From NCBI GenBank assembly GCA_963662175.1, contig OY759216.1, positions 31,947,087-32,011,086 on the forward strand: a DNA stretch of 64,000 nt, given 5' to 3'. Origin of the DNA: Aradus depressus (Eukaryota > Arthropoda > Insecta > Hemiptera > Aradidae). Positions 54,041 to 64,000 of this stretch are shown piece after piece. The translations under genes were made by a program, and so were the position numbers. Under the pieces are notes generated by a model. The model was not told where the DNA came from. It made no database searches and saw only the letters and a list, made by a program, of their open reading frames with translations. Position 1 is the first letter of the stretch. The number at the start of each line of letters is the position of its first letter.

Positions 54041-54279
54041 ATTTTTATTAAATTGAAAAATGTGTCAACTTATTATAAATGTATCTATGTTTCTTTTTTG
54101 TTTTTTATACTAATATATTTTTAAGTATTTATTTATTCAGTTCCTATTAATTTTTTTAAATAGTTTTGTTATTGCTACTATTCATACCTGTGTTAGACTC
54201 AAGTAGCTATAATTCTAATTTATAAGCTATTTTGAAAAATTATTTTGACGTATCCTATTACCATGTATTCGTGTGAAAA

Positions 54280-54800
54280 TCCGAGATCGAGTTTTAAAAA
54301 CGGATTTTACTTTTCAAGCCACCTTGAACACATCTTGACCATGATGTCTTTGTGTATGTGATGGAAAGTTGTGAGCGCTCTAAAGAAAAACTATTATCTC
54401 TAGGAATTTGAAATTTGGAATGGAGAAGACTTGTACTAGCTTAAATCGTATTAGATTTAGGCCGTAATCGAACTTGAATAACTTTACTTCTGAACTAAAG
54501 ACTTTTACAATATACCTGTTATATTTATGAACTTATTCAAAAATCTTTTCATGTAAAAATTGTAGAGAAAACTAAAATACTATTTTTTGCAGATCGTCCG
54601 ATTTTTGAGAAACATACCGAAAACCGTCCTGAAATCCTGTTTTGAAACATATATGTTTAAACGTTTTCTTGATTTACCCGAAAACTGTTAGTCCTATTGA
54701 AAAATTGTCTCTTAGCAATATTATTTCTTATTAAATTTCAAATCGCTAACGTGGCCTCATATTTCAGATAGGACAAATAGCGCGGAAGTTATAGCGCGTC
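54280..54800 (+). repeat. Family A copy, long, plus strand
   Basis: AAATCCGAGATCGAGTTTT, CCTTGAACACATCTTGACC, TGTAGAGAAAACTAAAATAC, CGAAAACCGTCCTGAAATCC, GTCCTATTGAAAAATTG. Confidence 0.65.
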
Positions 54801-54870
54801 AAAGAATGTAAAATAACTTTCCGTAGGAAAGATTTCAAAGTATCGTGGTAACGAATCACAAAAAATAGTT

Positions 54871-55212
54871 GAGGGCGCCGGTAGCTCAGTGGTATGCGTG
54901 CTTGACTTCTGAGCTCAAGGTCGTGGGTTCGTAACCCGACCGAGGCCCTTAGTTTATTTTATCTGGGAGGTAAAATAAACTTAAGCACGCCGCCCTTCGG
55001 ATGGGACGTTAAACGATGGTCCCGAGCCTGTACGATGTCAGCTACTCGTTAAAGACCCTAGATGAATAAAAATTTAGGGTAGGCAAAATTTAGGACTCCC
55101 CAGTAGAGTCGGGCTCATGTCCACCAGAGTGACGAAAGAGCGCTCTGGTAGTAGGCGATATGACCTCGTTGTTAAAGCCCGGGCATGAGTCATAAAATCT
55201 AACCTAACCTAA
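54871..55212 (+). mobile_element. SINE-1, full length, plus strand, 12-bp target duplication
   Basis: CAAAAAATAGTT lies on both sides (54859-54870 and 55213-55224). It has a perfect A box (TAGCTCAGTGG, 54891-54901) and a 3' end of TCTAACCTAACCTAA. With 39565-39913 it is the best reference copy. Confidence 0.95.
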
Positions 55213-55299
55213 CAAAAAATAGTTTATTATTAGTTGTTTTTATGAAAAATTATTTTAAAATATATATGATGTGGTCAATGCAGGACGATCCAAACATCA

Positions 55300-55790
55300 T
55301 AACAGGAAATATGAAATCTGCAGCTATTATTATACATATAGGAAATATAGAGGACGTTATTAATTGGTCAGAAATGTTGGAATCACATGTTTTTCTTAAT
55401 TTCAATATAAAAAAAAATCTTATCTGTGACTTTGTATGTCTGTGAACCCGATAACTTCCATGAGAACAAATGAATCGATACGAAAATGTATAGGTCTGTT
55501 CAAAACCCCATAAGGACAGCACCTATTGATTTTCAGCCCTATTGTCCAGAGGGGAATGAAGGATCAGTTTAACACAAAAACTCTAATAACTCCCGTTGTA
55601 ATGAATGAAATTTCATACCTAAATTTAAAACTTCTATCACCTATTAATTTTCAGTGGAATCAGCCGAAGGAAAGGTGGGTGAGAGAGAAGGCTCAACTCA
55701 GAAACCCAAATAACTACCGATATAATGAATGTATCGGCACAAAATTTAATATGAGGATTCAGAAGACACAATGTAAGTCAAATTTTGATT
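55300..55790. repeat. Family C copy, long
   Basis: Phrases such as ATAACTTCCATGAGAAC, CAAAACCCCATAAGGACAGC, CTATTGATTTTCAGCC, ACTCCCGTTGTAATGAATG and CAGCCGAAGGAAAGG recur here as in 22.7 and 34.9 kb. Confidence 0.6.
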
Positions 55791-57540
55791 TTTAGAGAAA
55801 AAGGTCGAAGGGAGAGAAAAAACTTAATGACTTAATCTTAATTAAATGATAAATAAATAAAAATATATATAATTAATAATAATGAAATAATAATTAAAAC
55901 AAAAAAGAATAATTAAATAAACAATTGGTTACCACAAATATCAAAAGTTCAAGACGTGCAATTTTGAAGAAAGTGCACGTAATTGAAATAGAAAATTCAA
56001 TTAACCAACTTTTCATTTGGATTTCTAAAGAGATGCCATTTTTAATAATTTTAAATAATATTAAATCTAATCCAAAGGTTTTCAAATTATCTTACTGGGC
56101 CAACAGGGAAAATAAATAGAATAGAATTTACGAAAACAAATATTGGGTTTATTTTCTTAAATCATCTACATTCTAAAATAAAGAAAACTAAACATTAAAA
56201 CAAACAAAGTCAAAAGAAAAATCTTAAAAACTAAGTTCTTAACACTAATTCAACCCTTTTTTTGTTTTATATTTTGGCCATTTTTTAAAATTCAAGTTAT
56301 ATATTTCTGGGCATATATCCTGTTCATATAAACAAACAACAGTACCTTCTTTGCGGATCAATTTCACCGTCAATTTACTTCTATTTAGTTCATTACATTT
56401 TAAGCCTAAACACCACTCTCCACATACTCAGACTGTCACCATTCTACCAGGCCTCGACACTCTCTACACACACTAAAAAAACAGCTGATGGCCGTGTTTT
56501 GTTTTTTACTGGCATTTCTTTTAAAAGAAATGGTTTCTTATTATTTATTTACTAATTTAGTTTTTTTTTTATAGAAAAATAAATATAATTTTTTTTCTAT
56601 TATTAATAATTTAATGTGTGTATTATTTTTATACATCACACCGGTTCTTGTCCGACGATTTTTTTTTTCAATCAGAAAATCGGAAAACTTGAAATCCGAT
56701 GAAAACTCAAATTCCGTTTTTACCGATTACATAACTTCTATATTTGGTGTAGTCGGGGGATGTTAAAGAAGTTATAAAACTATATATGTATGTATTTGTG
56801 GTTATTGCCGGAGCAGTTTCCTTCTCCAGAGAGGTAGGTACAGTGTAACAACTGAGTGTTGTTTAGTTGGGTTGTTGGTGTGACTGCTGCAACAACTCGA
56901 CCAAGTGTTGCCTCCTAAACAACTTGTACTTATTGACTCTTGAGTTGGTTTTATTGCCGGTAGGGGGCCCATTCCACACCCCAACAAAACTTTCCCCGTA
57001 TTTTTAAATGGCTTCACCCTGGTCTTCCCTCACTCCCATAAAACACTTTTCAACACCTAATATTGCTCTGAAACAGCCACTCCATTAAAAGTTACCTTTT
57101 TTTTTCTTACTCTTTATTTCTTTTTCTTAACTATAACTTTCTTTCGAAGAGGCCTTTTTTTTTAAAAAAAAAAAAAGAAAACAATTTAATTAAAAAGAGA
57201 TTTCACGACCGCTTTGCTTTCTCCCCCTCCCCTTCTGTTCTTTTGATTACGTCATGGTTAAGACGTCATAATTAAGTTTGGAGGGGGAGATTCTTTGTTC
57301 TGTAGAACCCAGATCTTCCCCCTTCTTATTCATTCCAAATCCACAAGAATTGACATTATTAATGTTTTGTAGGAGGGGACATTTATTGTTATTCCTAAAG
57401 GATGAAGTGGGGATTGGATGAAAGAGAGCTTTTGTAATGGGTTAGCTTATGAAAACCTCTTCGTTTATCTTTCGTTCAAGTGTTGTTTGCACTATAATTT
57501 ATCTGAAGACATATTAGCTATTGAAATTATAATAAGTTAA
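55791..57540. other. AT-rich DNA with a GC-richer block
   Basis: 55800-56650 is very AT-rich without a gene. 56800-57060 and 57200-57450 are GC-richer and unassigned. Confidence 0.35.
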
Positions 57541-57544
57541 AGGA

Positions 57545-57700
57545 TTTTTGGCAAGGACCAATTTTTTGATCGAACCAATCGTTTTTGCGCAAATCGAGCA
57601 AACGTCTTTCATAACGACGTTTCAGAACGGTTTTCGGAATGTATCTCGCAAACCGAGCGACCTGCGAAAATTGTATTCTATATTAATGTTACTTAACATT
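57545..57700. repeat. Family A fragment
   Basis: GATCGAACCAATCGTTTTTG, AAACGTCTTTCATAACG, GAACGGTTTTCGGAATG and TCGCAAACCGAGCGACC. Confidence 0.55.
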
Positions 57701-57812
57701 TTTTCCAGAGATAATGTGAAACACTTAATAAAAAATAAAGAAAAACTTCTTTAAAAAATATTGTCTATTTCACAAAATATATAGGTATATAAAATTTAAA
57801 ATTAAAAAAAAA

Positions 57813-58120
57813 CTGAAACCTTGGTGGAGAAAGCGTTTTTTTGGGAAGGCCTTATAAACATTTTAGCTCAAACTCCCAAGTCTCTAGCTGTAATAGAGGC
57901 CGAGATCCCTACACAGGCTCTGATGAAACCTGAATATATTGGAGAGGGCATACCCGATTTCTACCAAACATGGCTAAGAACCATCTCGCAAATAACAGCT
58001 TTTGAAACGAACAAATCGCTTTGAAATCGGTTCAGCCGTCTTGGAGCTACGATGCCACAGACAGACACACACATACAAAGGCCTCAAATTTATAAACCCC
58101 TCCTTTTGCGTCGTGGGTTA
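57813..58120 (+). mobile_element. RTE-like 3' tail, copy 3
   Basis: GAAACCTTGGTGGAGAAAGC through AGAGGCCGAGATCCCTACAC and AAATCGGTTCAGCCGTCTTG, ending near GCGTCGTGGGTTA. Confidence 0.65.
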
Positions 58121-58129
58121 ATAATATTG

Positions 58130-58219
58130 GAGTTCTTTCGGTATTGCTACCATCTTCATAATGTTACTAGTATTTGTTAATACGTGGCTGAAGATGGTAG
58201 CAGTACCGAAATTACTCCC

Positions 58220-58274
<55 letters not shown>

Positions 58275-58285
58275 TGGAATAAACA
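58130..58285 (+). mobile_element. Inverted hammerhead-like block with (AT)n
   Basis: TTCGGTATTGCTACCATCTTCA (58137-58158) is the inverse of TGAAGATGGTAGCAGTACCGAA (58189-58210). On the plus strand the right arm reads CTGAAGA-T-GGTA-GCAG-TACC-GAAA, a hammerhead-like core with a 4-bp stem II. An (AT)n tract (58224-58269) and TTTTGTGGAATAAACAATTT follow, the tail also seen at 30.6 and 45.1 kb. Confidence 0.55.
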
Positions 58286-58419
58286 ATTTTTTTTTTAAAC
58301 ATACATTTTTTCTTTATTTTATATTGAATGTCCTTCGAAGTATAACCTAGCACTTGGTGAACCATTTAGAAAATAAATTGACGATGACGTTGGCAGACGT
58401 TCATGACACACTCACCACA

Positions 58420-58805
58420 GTTGAACTACCTCTCCATGTATCTCTCGAACCGGGCCACCTTCGAAAAAAAGTATTTCTTATAAAATGTCCCTTTGAGGTT
58501 TCTCCACAACTTTTATTTGAAGTGATTTTTGATTAGATCATAAATATAAGCGGTGTCGTGGAAAATGTACTTAAGCACCAAAGTCCGTAGTAAAATGGCC
58601 TCCGTTTTCGTCCGATTTCGGCCGATGTAAGTTAGTTTCATTTCAAATTTCAAGTTCAAAGCTACAACCATCTCTGAGTTAGAGCAAAATTATAGTTACA
58701 TACAAAGATATCATCGCGAAAATGGTCAAAACGTATTCAGGGGACCTTGAAACATGTAAATACCTTGAAAACTCGATCTCGGGTTTTCGCACGATTACTT
58801 CCTTA
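58420..58805 (-). repeat. Family A copy, minus strand
   Basis: CTCTCGAACCGGGCCACC, CTCCACAACTTTTATTTGA, AATATAAGCGGTGTCGTGG, CGTCCGATTTCGGCCG, CATCGCGAAAATGGTC, GAAAACTCGATCTCGGG. Confidence 0.65.
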
Positions 58806-59796
58806 TACTATAAGTACAAGAAATTAAAAATCTGAAGATATTATTAACTTGTTGATTTGAATTAGTTAAATGTAATTATTGTATGACCTTCTCATGAAGA
58901 AACATTATAATTAACATACGTATGAAGCAGAAGGAACATATCATTATCACTTGTCCTTAAGAAGAACCGTACGAAATGTACGAATCTTAAATTTCTCTTC
59001 CCAACTTTTCTTAAATAACATACAATTCCCTTTTTGATGTGGTATTCACAGAGGGCCAATTAAGAAACAGATCTGTTTCGGTCCTGACAACATCCTACTC
59101 CTTTTGACACACCCGATACTCTTATCTCCTCTAACGTTTCAGATAGAATAATTAATTCCGTTTGTATTTTTTCCCCCTCCCTGTTTTTGAATATTAATAA
59201 AAAAACTCCTGAAACAGAAATAAATGATTCTTTTATTTTCATCATTATTTTTAAAAGTTACACATTTTTTACATTTTTTTTTAAAATACTGCCTTAAGAT
59301 TCAACATTCAACCCAAACAAATGAAGGGGAAACTGATTGTTGTTCAGCTCATTTTGTTCTACTAATTATTGTTCAACTTATTGTTTCGCATTGCCTACAT
59401 TTGCACGGGGCTTATAAGGATGTTGATTATTATTCCACTGATTTACAAATTGCATGTTAAAGTTATTATATAGTGTGAGATTGGAATATTGCTCCTGAAG
59501 GCAGAGACGGCCCCTCGCGGCCTTCCCTGTCTCCATTGAAGATAGGGAGAAGAATTCGGTTCTCGATCAGAATAAATTAATATTATTATTTTATTTATTT
59601 ATTTTTTACTTTATTTTGTATTTATTTATTTATATTTATAAACATATTTTATTTATTGTTTTTGCATAGATAATTTATTTTGTTATCATGGGCTGTACAA
59701 ACTTTTCTCTTTTCTTATTAACTCATATCATATTTACTTTATTACCGAATGTAAATATTAAAAAAAAAAAAATGTATCTAAAAATAAAAATAAAAT
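58806..59796. other. AT-rich noncoding DNA
   Basis: No gene. 59490-59560 is a short GC-rich patch that could be the 3' UTR of a mobile element. Confidence 0.35.
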
Positions 59797-59926
59797 ATGA
59801 GCACGTCGTCCTTCGAAATGAACTTTAAATGGCAGTCCCAAGTCTGAGAGTTGTCAGGTACTCATTAAAGACCCCTATCCTAATCAAATCTGAGTAGGTA
59901 ACATTTACGAAGCTCACAGTAGACCT
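59797..59926 (+). mobile_element. SINE-1 internal fragment
   Basis: Diverged body only: GAGCACGTCGTCCTTCG, GGTACTCATTAAAGACCCC, GAAGCTCACAGTAGAC. Confidence 0.65.
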
Positions 59927-60484
59927 TCCATGGATACACCAGCCCATCCTGTACGAGATGGGGTGCAGGAAGACGAAGCAAAAGGGGGTTGAAGGAGGAG
60001 CCCTTAGTGTAAATGTACAAAAATAATTAAATTGTAAGCAATGTAAAAGGAAATTCCATGTGGTAAAACTTCATGAATGGGATGCACTTTAGAAACATCA
60101 TAATTATATGCAGTCCAAGTGCATACCCTTAACTTGCAAGAAGACGTTAAGAGATGTGTTGAGAAGATAGCCTCAGTTACCAAAAACCTAAGTCAGAGAG
60201 GTGATTAGCCTGTTTGTGAGGGACAGGATGGTTGTTAATTAATAACAAACTGTAGACATGTGTCAAGAGACGTGGAGTTGAAGAGGCTCCTCGTATCTTC
60301 AGACCACTAACTGAGGTAATTAGGGGCTATGAAAAGAAACCATAGCCCGCTCCTTCTAACTCAGACAAAATTATAAATGAACACATTTCAGGTTTAGCAT
60401 TAGGCATTTTTTCGCCTTATTTTGGCATAAGTTTATGAAATAAAACAGAAAGTCTGCATGTATATTTGTCAGGAAATAATGCAA
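59927..60484. other. Unassigned DNA
   Basis: No motif. A small inverted pair (TAGGGGCTATG and CATAGCCCGCTCC) lies at about 60320-60355. Confidence 0.3.
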
Positions 60485-61201
60485 AAACAGCTGAACATAT
60501 TTTCAAGAAACTTTCAAGAAACTCGACGGCAGGCCAGAGCGTTGCGGGGACATTGTCCAGGAGTGGATAATGACCAGATGGCAGCGGCGCTGGACGGATT
60601 CATCGGATGGCCGAACGACACACGCCTTCTGCCCGGATGTACGGGCACGACTTGCCTCGACATGGGTCCAGCCGGACCATTGGACGTCCCAGATCCTATC
60701 TGGTCATGGCGACTTCAACGCCAAGCTTTTCTATTTCAAAAGGAAAGACAGCCCGAACTGTGCGTGCGGTGGCGTCGAGACTGCGGAACACGTGGTCATC
60801 GAATGTCCGCTGAACGACGGGCCTAGGGCGGCGTTGATACGCTCGACCGGATCGTACTTGGGGCTGACCCTGCAGCAGTTGGTGGCCGAGTCTTGTTACC
60901 CGGCACTCACCCAATTTGTAGCGGCGTGGAGGAGGCGAAAAAACGCCTCCTAACCTCGAGCCTCGGCGAACCGCCGGTGTCAATAACACCTGGCGGGCCT
61001 AACCCGGTATGAATTTAACTACAACTATGGTTCCTCATCGGGAGGACGAAGAGGGTGTTATGCTCCCACACCAGGGATGAAAGCACCCAGGAGCTTGGGG
61101 AGGAGGTTTTAGTGGGTGCGGTTCCCACACTGTCGGGAAGCTCGATACTCCCCTTCGTCCGTTAGGGATTTCCTCCTCCCCCACAAAAAAAAAAAAAAAA
61201 A
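60485..61201 (+). mobile_element. R1/I-like LINE 3' end with poly-A tail
   Basis: Coding remnant (about 60500-60953), ~230 bp GC-rich 3' UTR and A18 at 61184-61201. The 5' part is missing. Confidence 0.8.
60516..60953 (+). pseudogene. LINE ORF2 C-terminus with CCHC zinc knuckle
   Basis: LDGRPERCGDIVQEWIMTRW, QRRWTDSSDGRTTHAFCPDV, QILSGHGDFNAKLFYFKRKD, CACGGVETAEHVVIECP, RSTGSYLGLTLQQLV and AAWRRRKNAS, then stop. The knuckle C-x-C-x7-H-x4-C is intact. The W.....GR.TH.F.PDV....GHG.F...L block with this knuckle is typical of the C-terminus of R1/LOA/I-group LINEs, after the reverse transcriptase, and probably aids RNA binding. A small duplication (CAAGAAACT) near 60508-60525 shifts the frame at the left. 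Only the tail end of the protein is present. Confidence 0.82.
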
Positions 61202-61203
61202 TT

Positions 61204-61438
61204 GCAAGGTCAGCCTACTGTAGAGACCTAAATGTTGCCTACTCTTGGATATTCACCTAGGATAAGGGTCTTTAACCAGTATCTGTCAACGTGCAGGCTC
61301 GGGACCATCGCTTAACGTCCCATCCAAAGGACGGCGTGCTCATGATTTTTTCACATCCCAGATAAAAAGCCTAAAGGCCTTGGCTGGGTTTCGAACCCTC
61401 TATCTTGAGCTCAGTAGGCTGAGTTACCTGCGCCCTCT
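61204..61438 (-). mobile_element. SINE-1, minus strand, tail-truncated
   Basis: It starts in the body (GTCAGCCTACTGTAGAG) directly after the LINE poly-A and ends in TTACCTGCGCCCTC. Diverged. Confidence 0.78.
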
Positions 61439-61494
61439 CCAATTGTCTGACCATTGTCTATTGACCTAGTGTTGAGTTTCTCTTTCTGAACATA

Positions 61495-61713
61495 ATATCG
61501 TGGGCTTACTGCAAGAACGCATTAAGTCATTTTTTCGCTGATTTGAAAAAAATGTGCTCTTTGCAATGAAAGAACCAACTAAGTCGCTGTTTGTATATCT
61601 GTTGTAGTAAACAGGAAAAACAAAACCTATTAAGACAATATATTGCAAATGTAGGCTGAAATATACAACTAAGGAAAATGACTTAATGGGTTCTTGCAGT
61701 AAGCCCACGATAT
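61495..61713. mobile_element. Small MITE with ~40-bp inverted ends
   Basis: TCGTGGGCTTACTGCAAGAA from 61498 is matched inverted up to 61710, continuing through CATTAAGTCATTTTT. TA dinucleotides at 61496-61497 and 61711-61712 are the probable target duplication. Noncoding. Confidence 0.85.
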
Positions 61714-61734
61714 GTATATTTTAAAAAAAACACA

Positions 61735-61925
61735 TATCTATCTCCATTTTAAGGTCCCCTAAACATGTTTTGTCCATTTTCGCGATGATGCCTATGTGAC
61801 CGGATGTGTGTATGTGATTGAAACTTAGTGATCACTCTAATCCAAGAAGCAGATTTTAGCTATGAACTGGAAATATGAAATTATGTCACATGTGCTAATT
61901 TAATATGATTGAACTATGATGAGTG
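61735..61925 (+). repeat. Family A fragment
   Basis: AGGTCCCCTAAACATGTTTTG, CATTTTCGCGATGATGCC, GTGTATGTGATTGAAAC. Confidence 0.55.
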
Positions 61926-62349
61926 GGATGATCGTCTGCGTATGTCGTCGTTAATTTATTTTCCAATTCATGAGTACTTCGCTTTTTTCTTTGTCGGTTG
62001 TGGCAGTCATTTGTCGTCAGATACGATTGAGAGGGGTGTCCTTTGGTCACAAGACGTCTTGTACTTTTCATAAGTTGTCATGCAATTTCGATATTGGGGG
62101 ATTCTGTCTTCAAGTTTTCATCGTATGTGTCGGTTCAGACGATTGAACTCTCAGTCTGTAAACTTTCAAAAAATTGTAATAAAACACCATCAGACAACAA
62201 CAGTTTCACTAAATAATAACATTCGATATCGATATCAACAAAAATTGAAGAATCGACTGGAGTTAATCGGATATTCATGAATATTCAGATGTTGCTTCTT
62301 TGTAAGCCCAGAAATATATTATATACTATTTATATATGAAATATATTTT
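61926..62349. other. Unassigned DNA
   Basis: No gene recognised. Confidence 0.35.
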
Positions 62350-62640
62350 TAACCCCCGATGCAAAAGGAGGGGTGTTTTAAGTTTGAAGCCTTTGTCTGT
62401 GTGTGGCATCATAGCTCCAAGACAGCTGAACCGATTTCCAAGCGGTTTTTTTGTTTCAAAAGATGGTATTTGCGAGTTGGTTTTAGCCGTTTCCAAGATC
62501 CACGCTTCATCAGAGCCTGTGTATCTCGGCCTCCATTACAGCTAGAGACCCCCCCCCCCCCCCCCCCCCCCCACCCCAAGCCACCTCTTATGCCCTTCAA
62601 GCCCCCCCCCCCCCCCCCGCGCAAAAAAAAAGTCCTTCCC
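62350..62640 (-). mobile_element. RTE-like 3' tail, copy 4, minus strand, with two poly-C runs
   Basis: CCCCCGATGCAAAAGGAGGG through AGCTGAACCGATTTCC and GAGCCTGTGTATCTCGGCCTC, then C-runs at about 62549-62572 and 62604-62618. Those runs correspond to the G-rich start of copy 2. Confidence 0.7.
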
Positions 62641-63534
62641 AGCCCTCATTTTTTTGTGTCGGTTTTTTTTTTAATTTAATGTTTGTTTTTATTATATATT
62701 TTCTTGCAGTTAATTTACATATGACAACCTGTTTGGTTCTTTCAGAAAATTAGTATTTTGTTTTAGCGATCGAATTTTCGCCTTCGCGGTGGGAGGAGAA
62801 ATACTGTGGCTTCCAATTTTCCTAGCATTGGGATGTATTTTCTCAAATGAATTAGTCTCTAGACTCTAGAGTCTAGAGAGATAGAGACACACAAGGTAAA
62901 GTTCCGTTTCCGGATTTCAACCTACGGAACTGTATTTAGTTGAAGTGTACCTAAAAGCAGTCCTTTCAGTGGTAAACTTTTAAAAAGAAATTATTAAAGC
63001 TTTTCACGTACCAAAAACTCTTATTCAGTCTGGTAATTAGCCCTTTTTTGTAACTCATGTTTGTTAATGAATAGCAAAGAAAGAAAGAGGTGAAGACATG
63101 TGGGAGTGGTTAGGCGGTTCAAGTGGGAGTTCTATCGGTCTTGTGGACCACTGAAGAAGGCTAATTATAAAGGGCGAGAGATGCCATGTCCTGGGCTGAC
63201 AAAGTTAATGAATGAAGCCCACCTATCTCCTTATCTCCACCCTTAGAGGAAGGGTTGCCCAGAGAACAGTACCAACACCCTTCTTTCTCGCAGTCTTGTC
63301 TTAATTACAAACGAAAAATTCACTGCTTTTCAGATTTGTTATCTTATAAAATTAATGGGTGGGGGGGAGTGGGAGTGAGTTTTTCCACAGTTCACAAATC
63401 TTCTTAACAAATGTTGTAACTAACAATTGTGTTCAGGGAATTCATCTGGAGCGAGGGGAACCTGGTCGGATACACTTTAAATTGAAGAAAAACTAATCAG
63501 GAAAATGTGAAATAATACTGTCTCTTCCAACTTC
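62641..63534. other. Unassigned DNA with a perfect palindrome
   Basis: 62856-62879 is a perfect 24-bp palindrome built from CTAGACTCTAGAGTCTAG. The rest has no recognised gene; 63080-63300 is slightly GC-richer. Confidence 0.4.
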
Positions 63535-64000
63535 TTAAGCCCCCCATACACGAGCGGGTCAAACGGCCCCAGTCCATTTGGCTCGAGTCCGTTTGGCCCG
63601 AGTCAAAAAAACGGACCCACTCACGACCGATCCATAGAGCCAGAGTGCCTGGCTCCCCAGTCTGTCATAGAACTGTTTGTTAAGTGAGTTTAGTCGTCTT
63701 TATACAAAACCAATTAAATTATTATGGACGAATTAGAAATATTATATGCTATAACTGCTTGTATTTTCATTAAAAAAAGAAAACCAAAAAAAACCGGATC
63801 TTTTATTTTGAATAATTCCAATATGTCATCTAATGCTACGTTTCTTTTTATTTTGTTGTGATAGTCTTCAAGTTTTATTTTCCATAGACATTCGTGTTCT
63901 TTATATTTCTCTATTACTTCTAACACAAAATCTCTACCACTAGCCATTTTATTAATTATTATTAATAATAAATAAAATTATCTGATTATATTAATTATTT
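63535..64000. mobile_element. Second PIF/Harbinger-like element, left end
   Basis: TTA (63535-63537) followed by AGCCCCCCATACACGAGCGG resembles the TTA + AGGGGGCTCCACACGC end at 42.35 kb in layout. Repeated GTCC.TTTGGC.CGAGTC subterminal blocks and a MADF-type reading frame follow. The other end would lie to the right of the window. Confidence 0.6.
63714..63947 (-). pseudogene. MADF-domain protein remnant of a Harbinger element
   Basis: Minus strand from an ATG at 63947: MASGRDFVLEVIEKYKEHEC, LWKIKLEDYHNKIKRNVALD and DILELFKIKDP. The pattern (F.L.VIEKY.E...LW......Y.NK..R..A......) fits the N-terminal half of a MADF DNA-binding domain. PIF/Harbinger elements commonly encode a second, DNA-binding protein of the Myb/MADF type that helps the transposase enter the nucleus and find the ends. 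After a T-rich run the frame becomes unrelated (FFGFLFLMKI...), so the domain is broken by a frameshift or cut short. Confidence 0.65.

Noticed and set aside
54881..54955. tRNA-like heads of SINE-1 (also at 8258 and 39913 side) as functional tRNA genes
   Set aside because: They have good A and B boxes, but the acceptor stem and cloverleaf are not closed and every case continues into the SINE body.
60458..60826. 122-codon open frame overlapping the LINE remnant
   Set aside because: It is the wrong frame over the LINE coding remnant; the frame with the zinc knuckle is the real one.
62359..62679. Proline-rich open frame
   Set aside because: It is created by two poly-C runs inside an RTE-like tail repeat and has no independent support.
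1..64000. CRISPR array, operon, phage or plasmid features
   Set aside because: No spaced direct repeats of that type, no dense coding, and introns, SINEs and LINEs show eukaryotic DNA.

Overview
This 64 kb window is animal nuclear DNA, most likely from an insect. It is AT-rich with very few open frames, it has tRNA-Gly(GCC) genes with a standard animal sequence, it carries GT-AG introns, and most of it consists of arthropod-type mobile DNA (Jockey and R1-like LINEs, PIF/Harbinger, pogo/Tigger, hAT and Tc1/mariner-type MITEs, a tRNA-derived SINE). The SINE ends in TTAGG-like units, which fits an insect. A hemipteran is a guess only.

Host genes are sparse. The clearest is an exon at 612-744 (+) that encodes the end of a LIM domain and looks like the last LIM exon of an LMO (rhombotin/Beadex-type) transcription cofactor. 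A phase-compatible possible terminal exon and an AATAAA follow within 350 bases. Two tRNA-Gly(GCC) genes (2568-2638 and 3131-3201, both -) lie in a small tandem duplication that has a SINE between its halves. Weaker host candidates are a first exon with a strong start context at 33452, a membrane-type small ORF at 45951-46217 (-), a coding-like fragment at 22027-22323 (-), and a promoter-like cluster of three CCAAT boxes, a CRE-like site and a TATA-like box near 14720-14860.

The rest is layered mobile DNA. (1) One tRNA-derived SINE family (here SINE-1) has about 16 copies, several full length (about 340 bp) with 11-16 bp target duplications, and its 3' tail is made of CCTAA units. (2) A second tRNA-like SINE (SINE-2) lies at 40.6 and 42.0-43.7 kb. 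One copy is split by a 1370-bp PIF/Harbinger element with 34-bp identical inverted ends, a TTA duplication and a decayed transposase gene that still has its intron. A second Harbinger-like end with a MADF-protein fragment lies at the right edge. (3) LINE 3' ends lie at 19.8-20.6, 26.9-28.3 (one LINE inside another), 47.2, 49.1-50.3, 52.0-52.5 and 60.5-61.2 kb. (4) Long-inverted-repeat MITEs lie at 5.2, 19.2, 24.5, 25.3, 29.1, 51.2 and 61.5 kb. (5) Three further dispersed noncoding families (called A, B and C here) and an RTE-like 3' tail family recur many times.

The most unusual signal is a set of short blocks, often in inverted pairs, that carry hammerhead-ribozyme-like cores (CTGANGA, a stem II hairpin, then GAAA). 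The best is at 53961-53991 with a perfect 7-bp stem II. They resemble terminal repeats of Penelope-like or retrozyme elements, although stems I and III are weak or unproven. No operon, CRISPR array or complete long protein gene is present.
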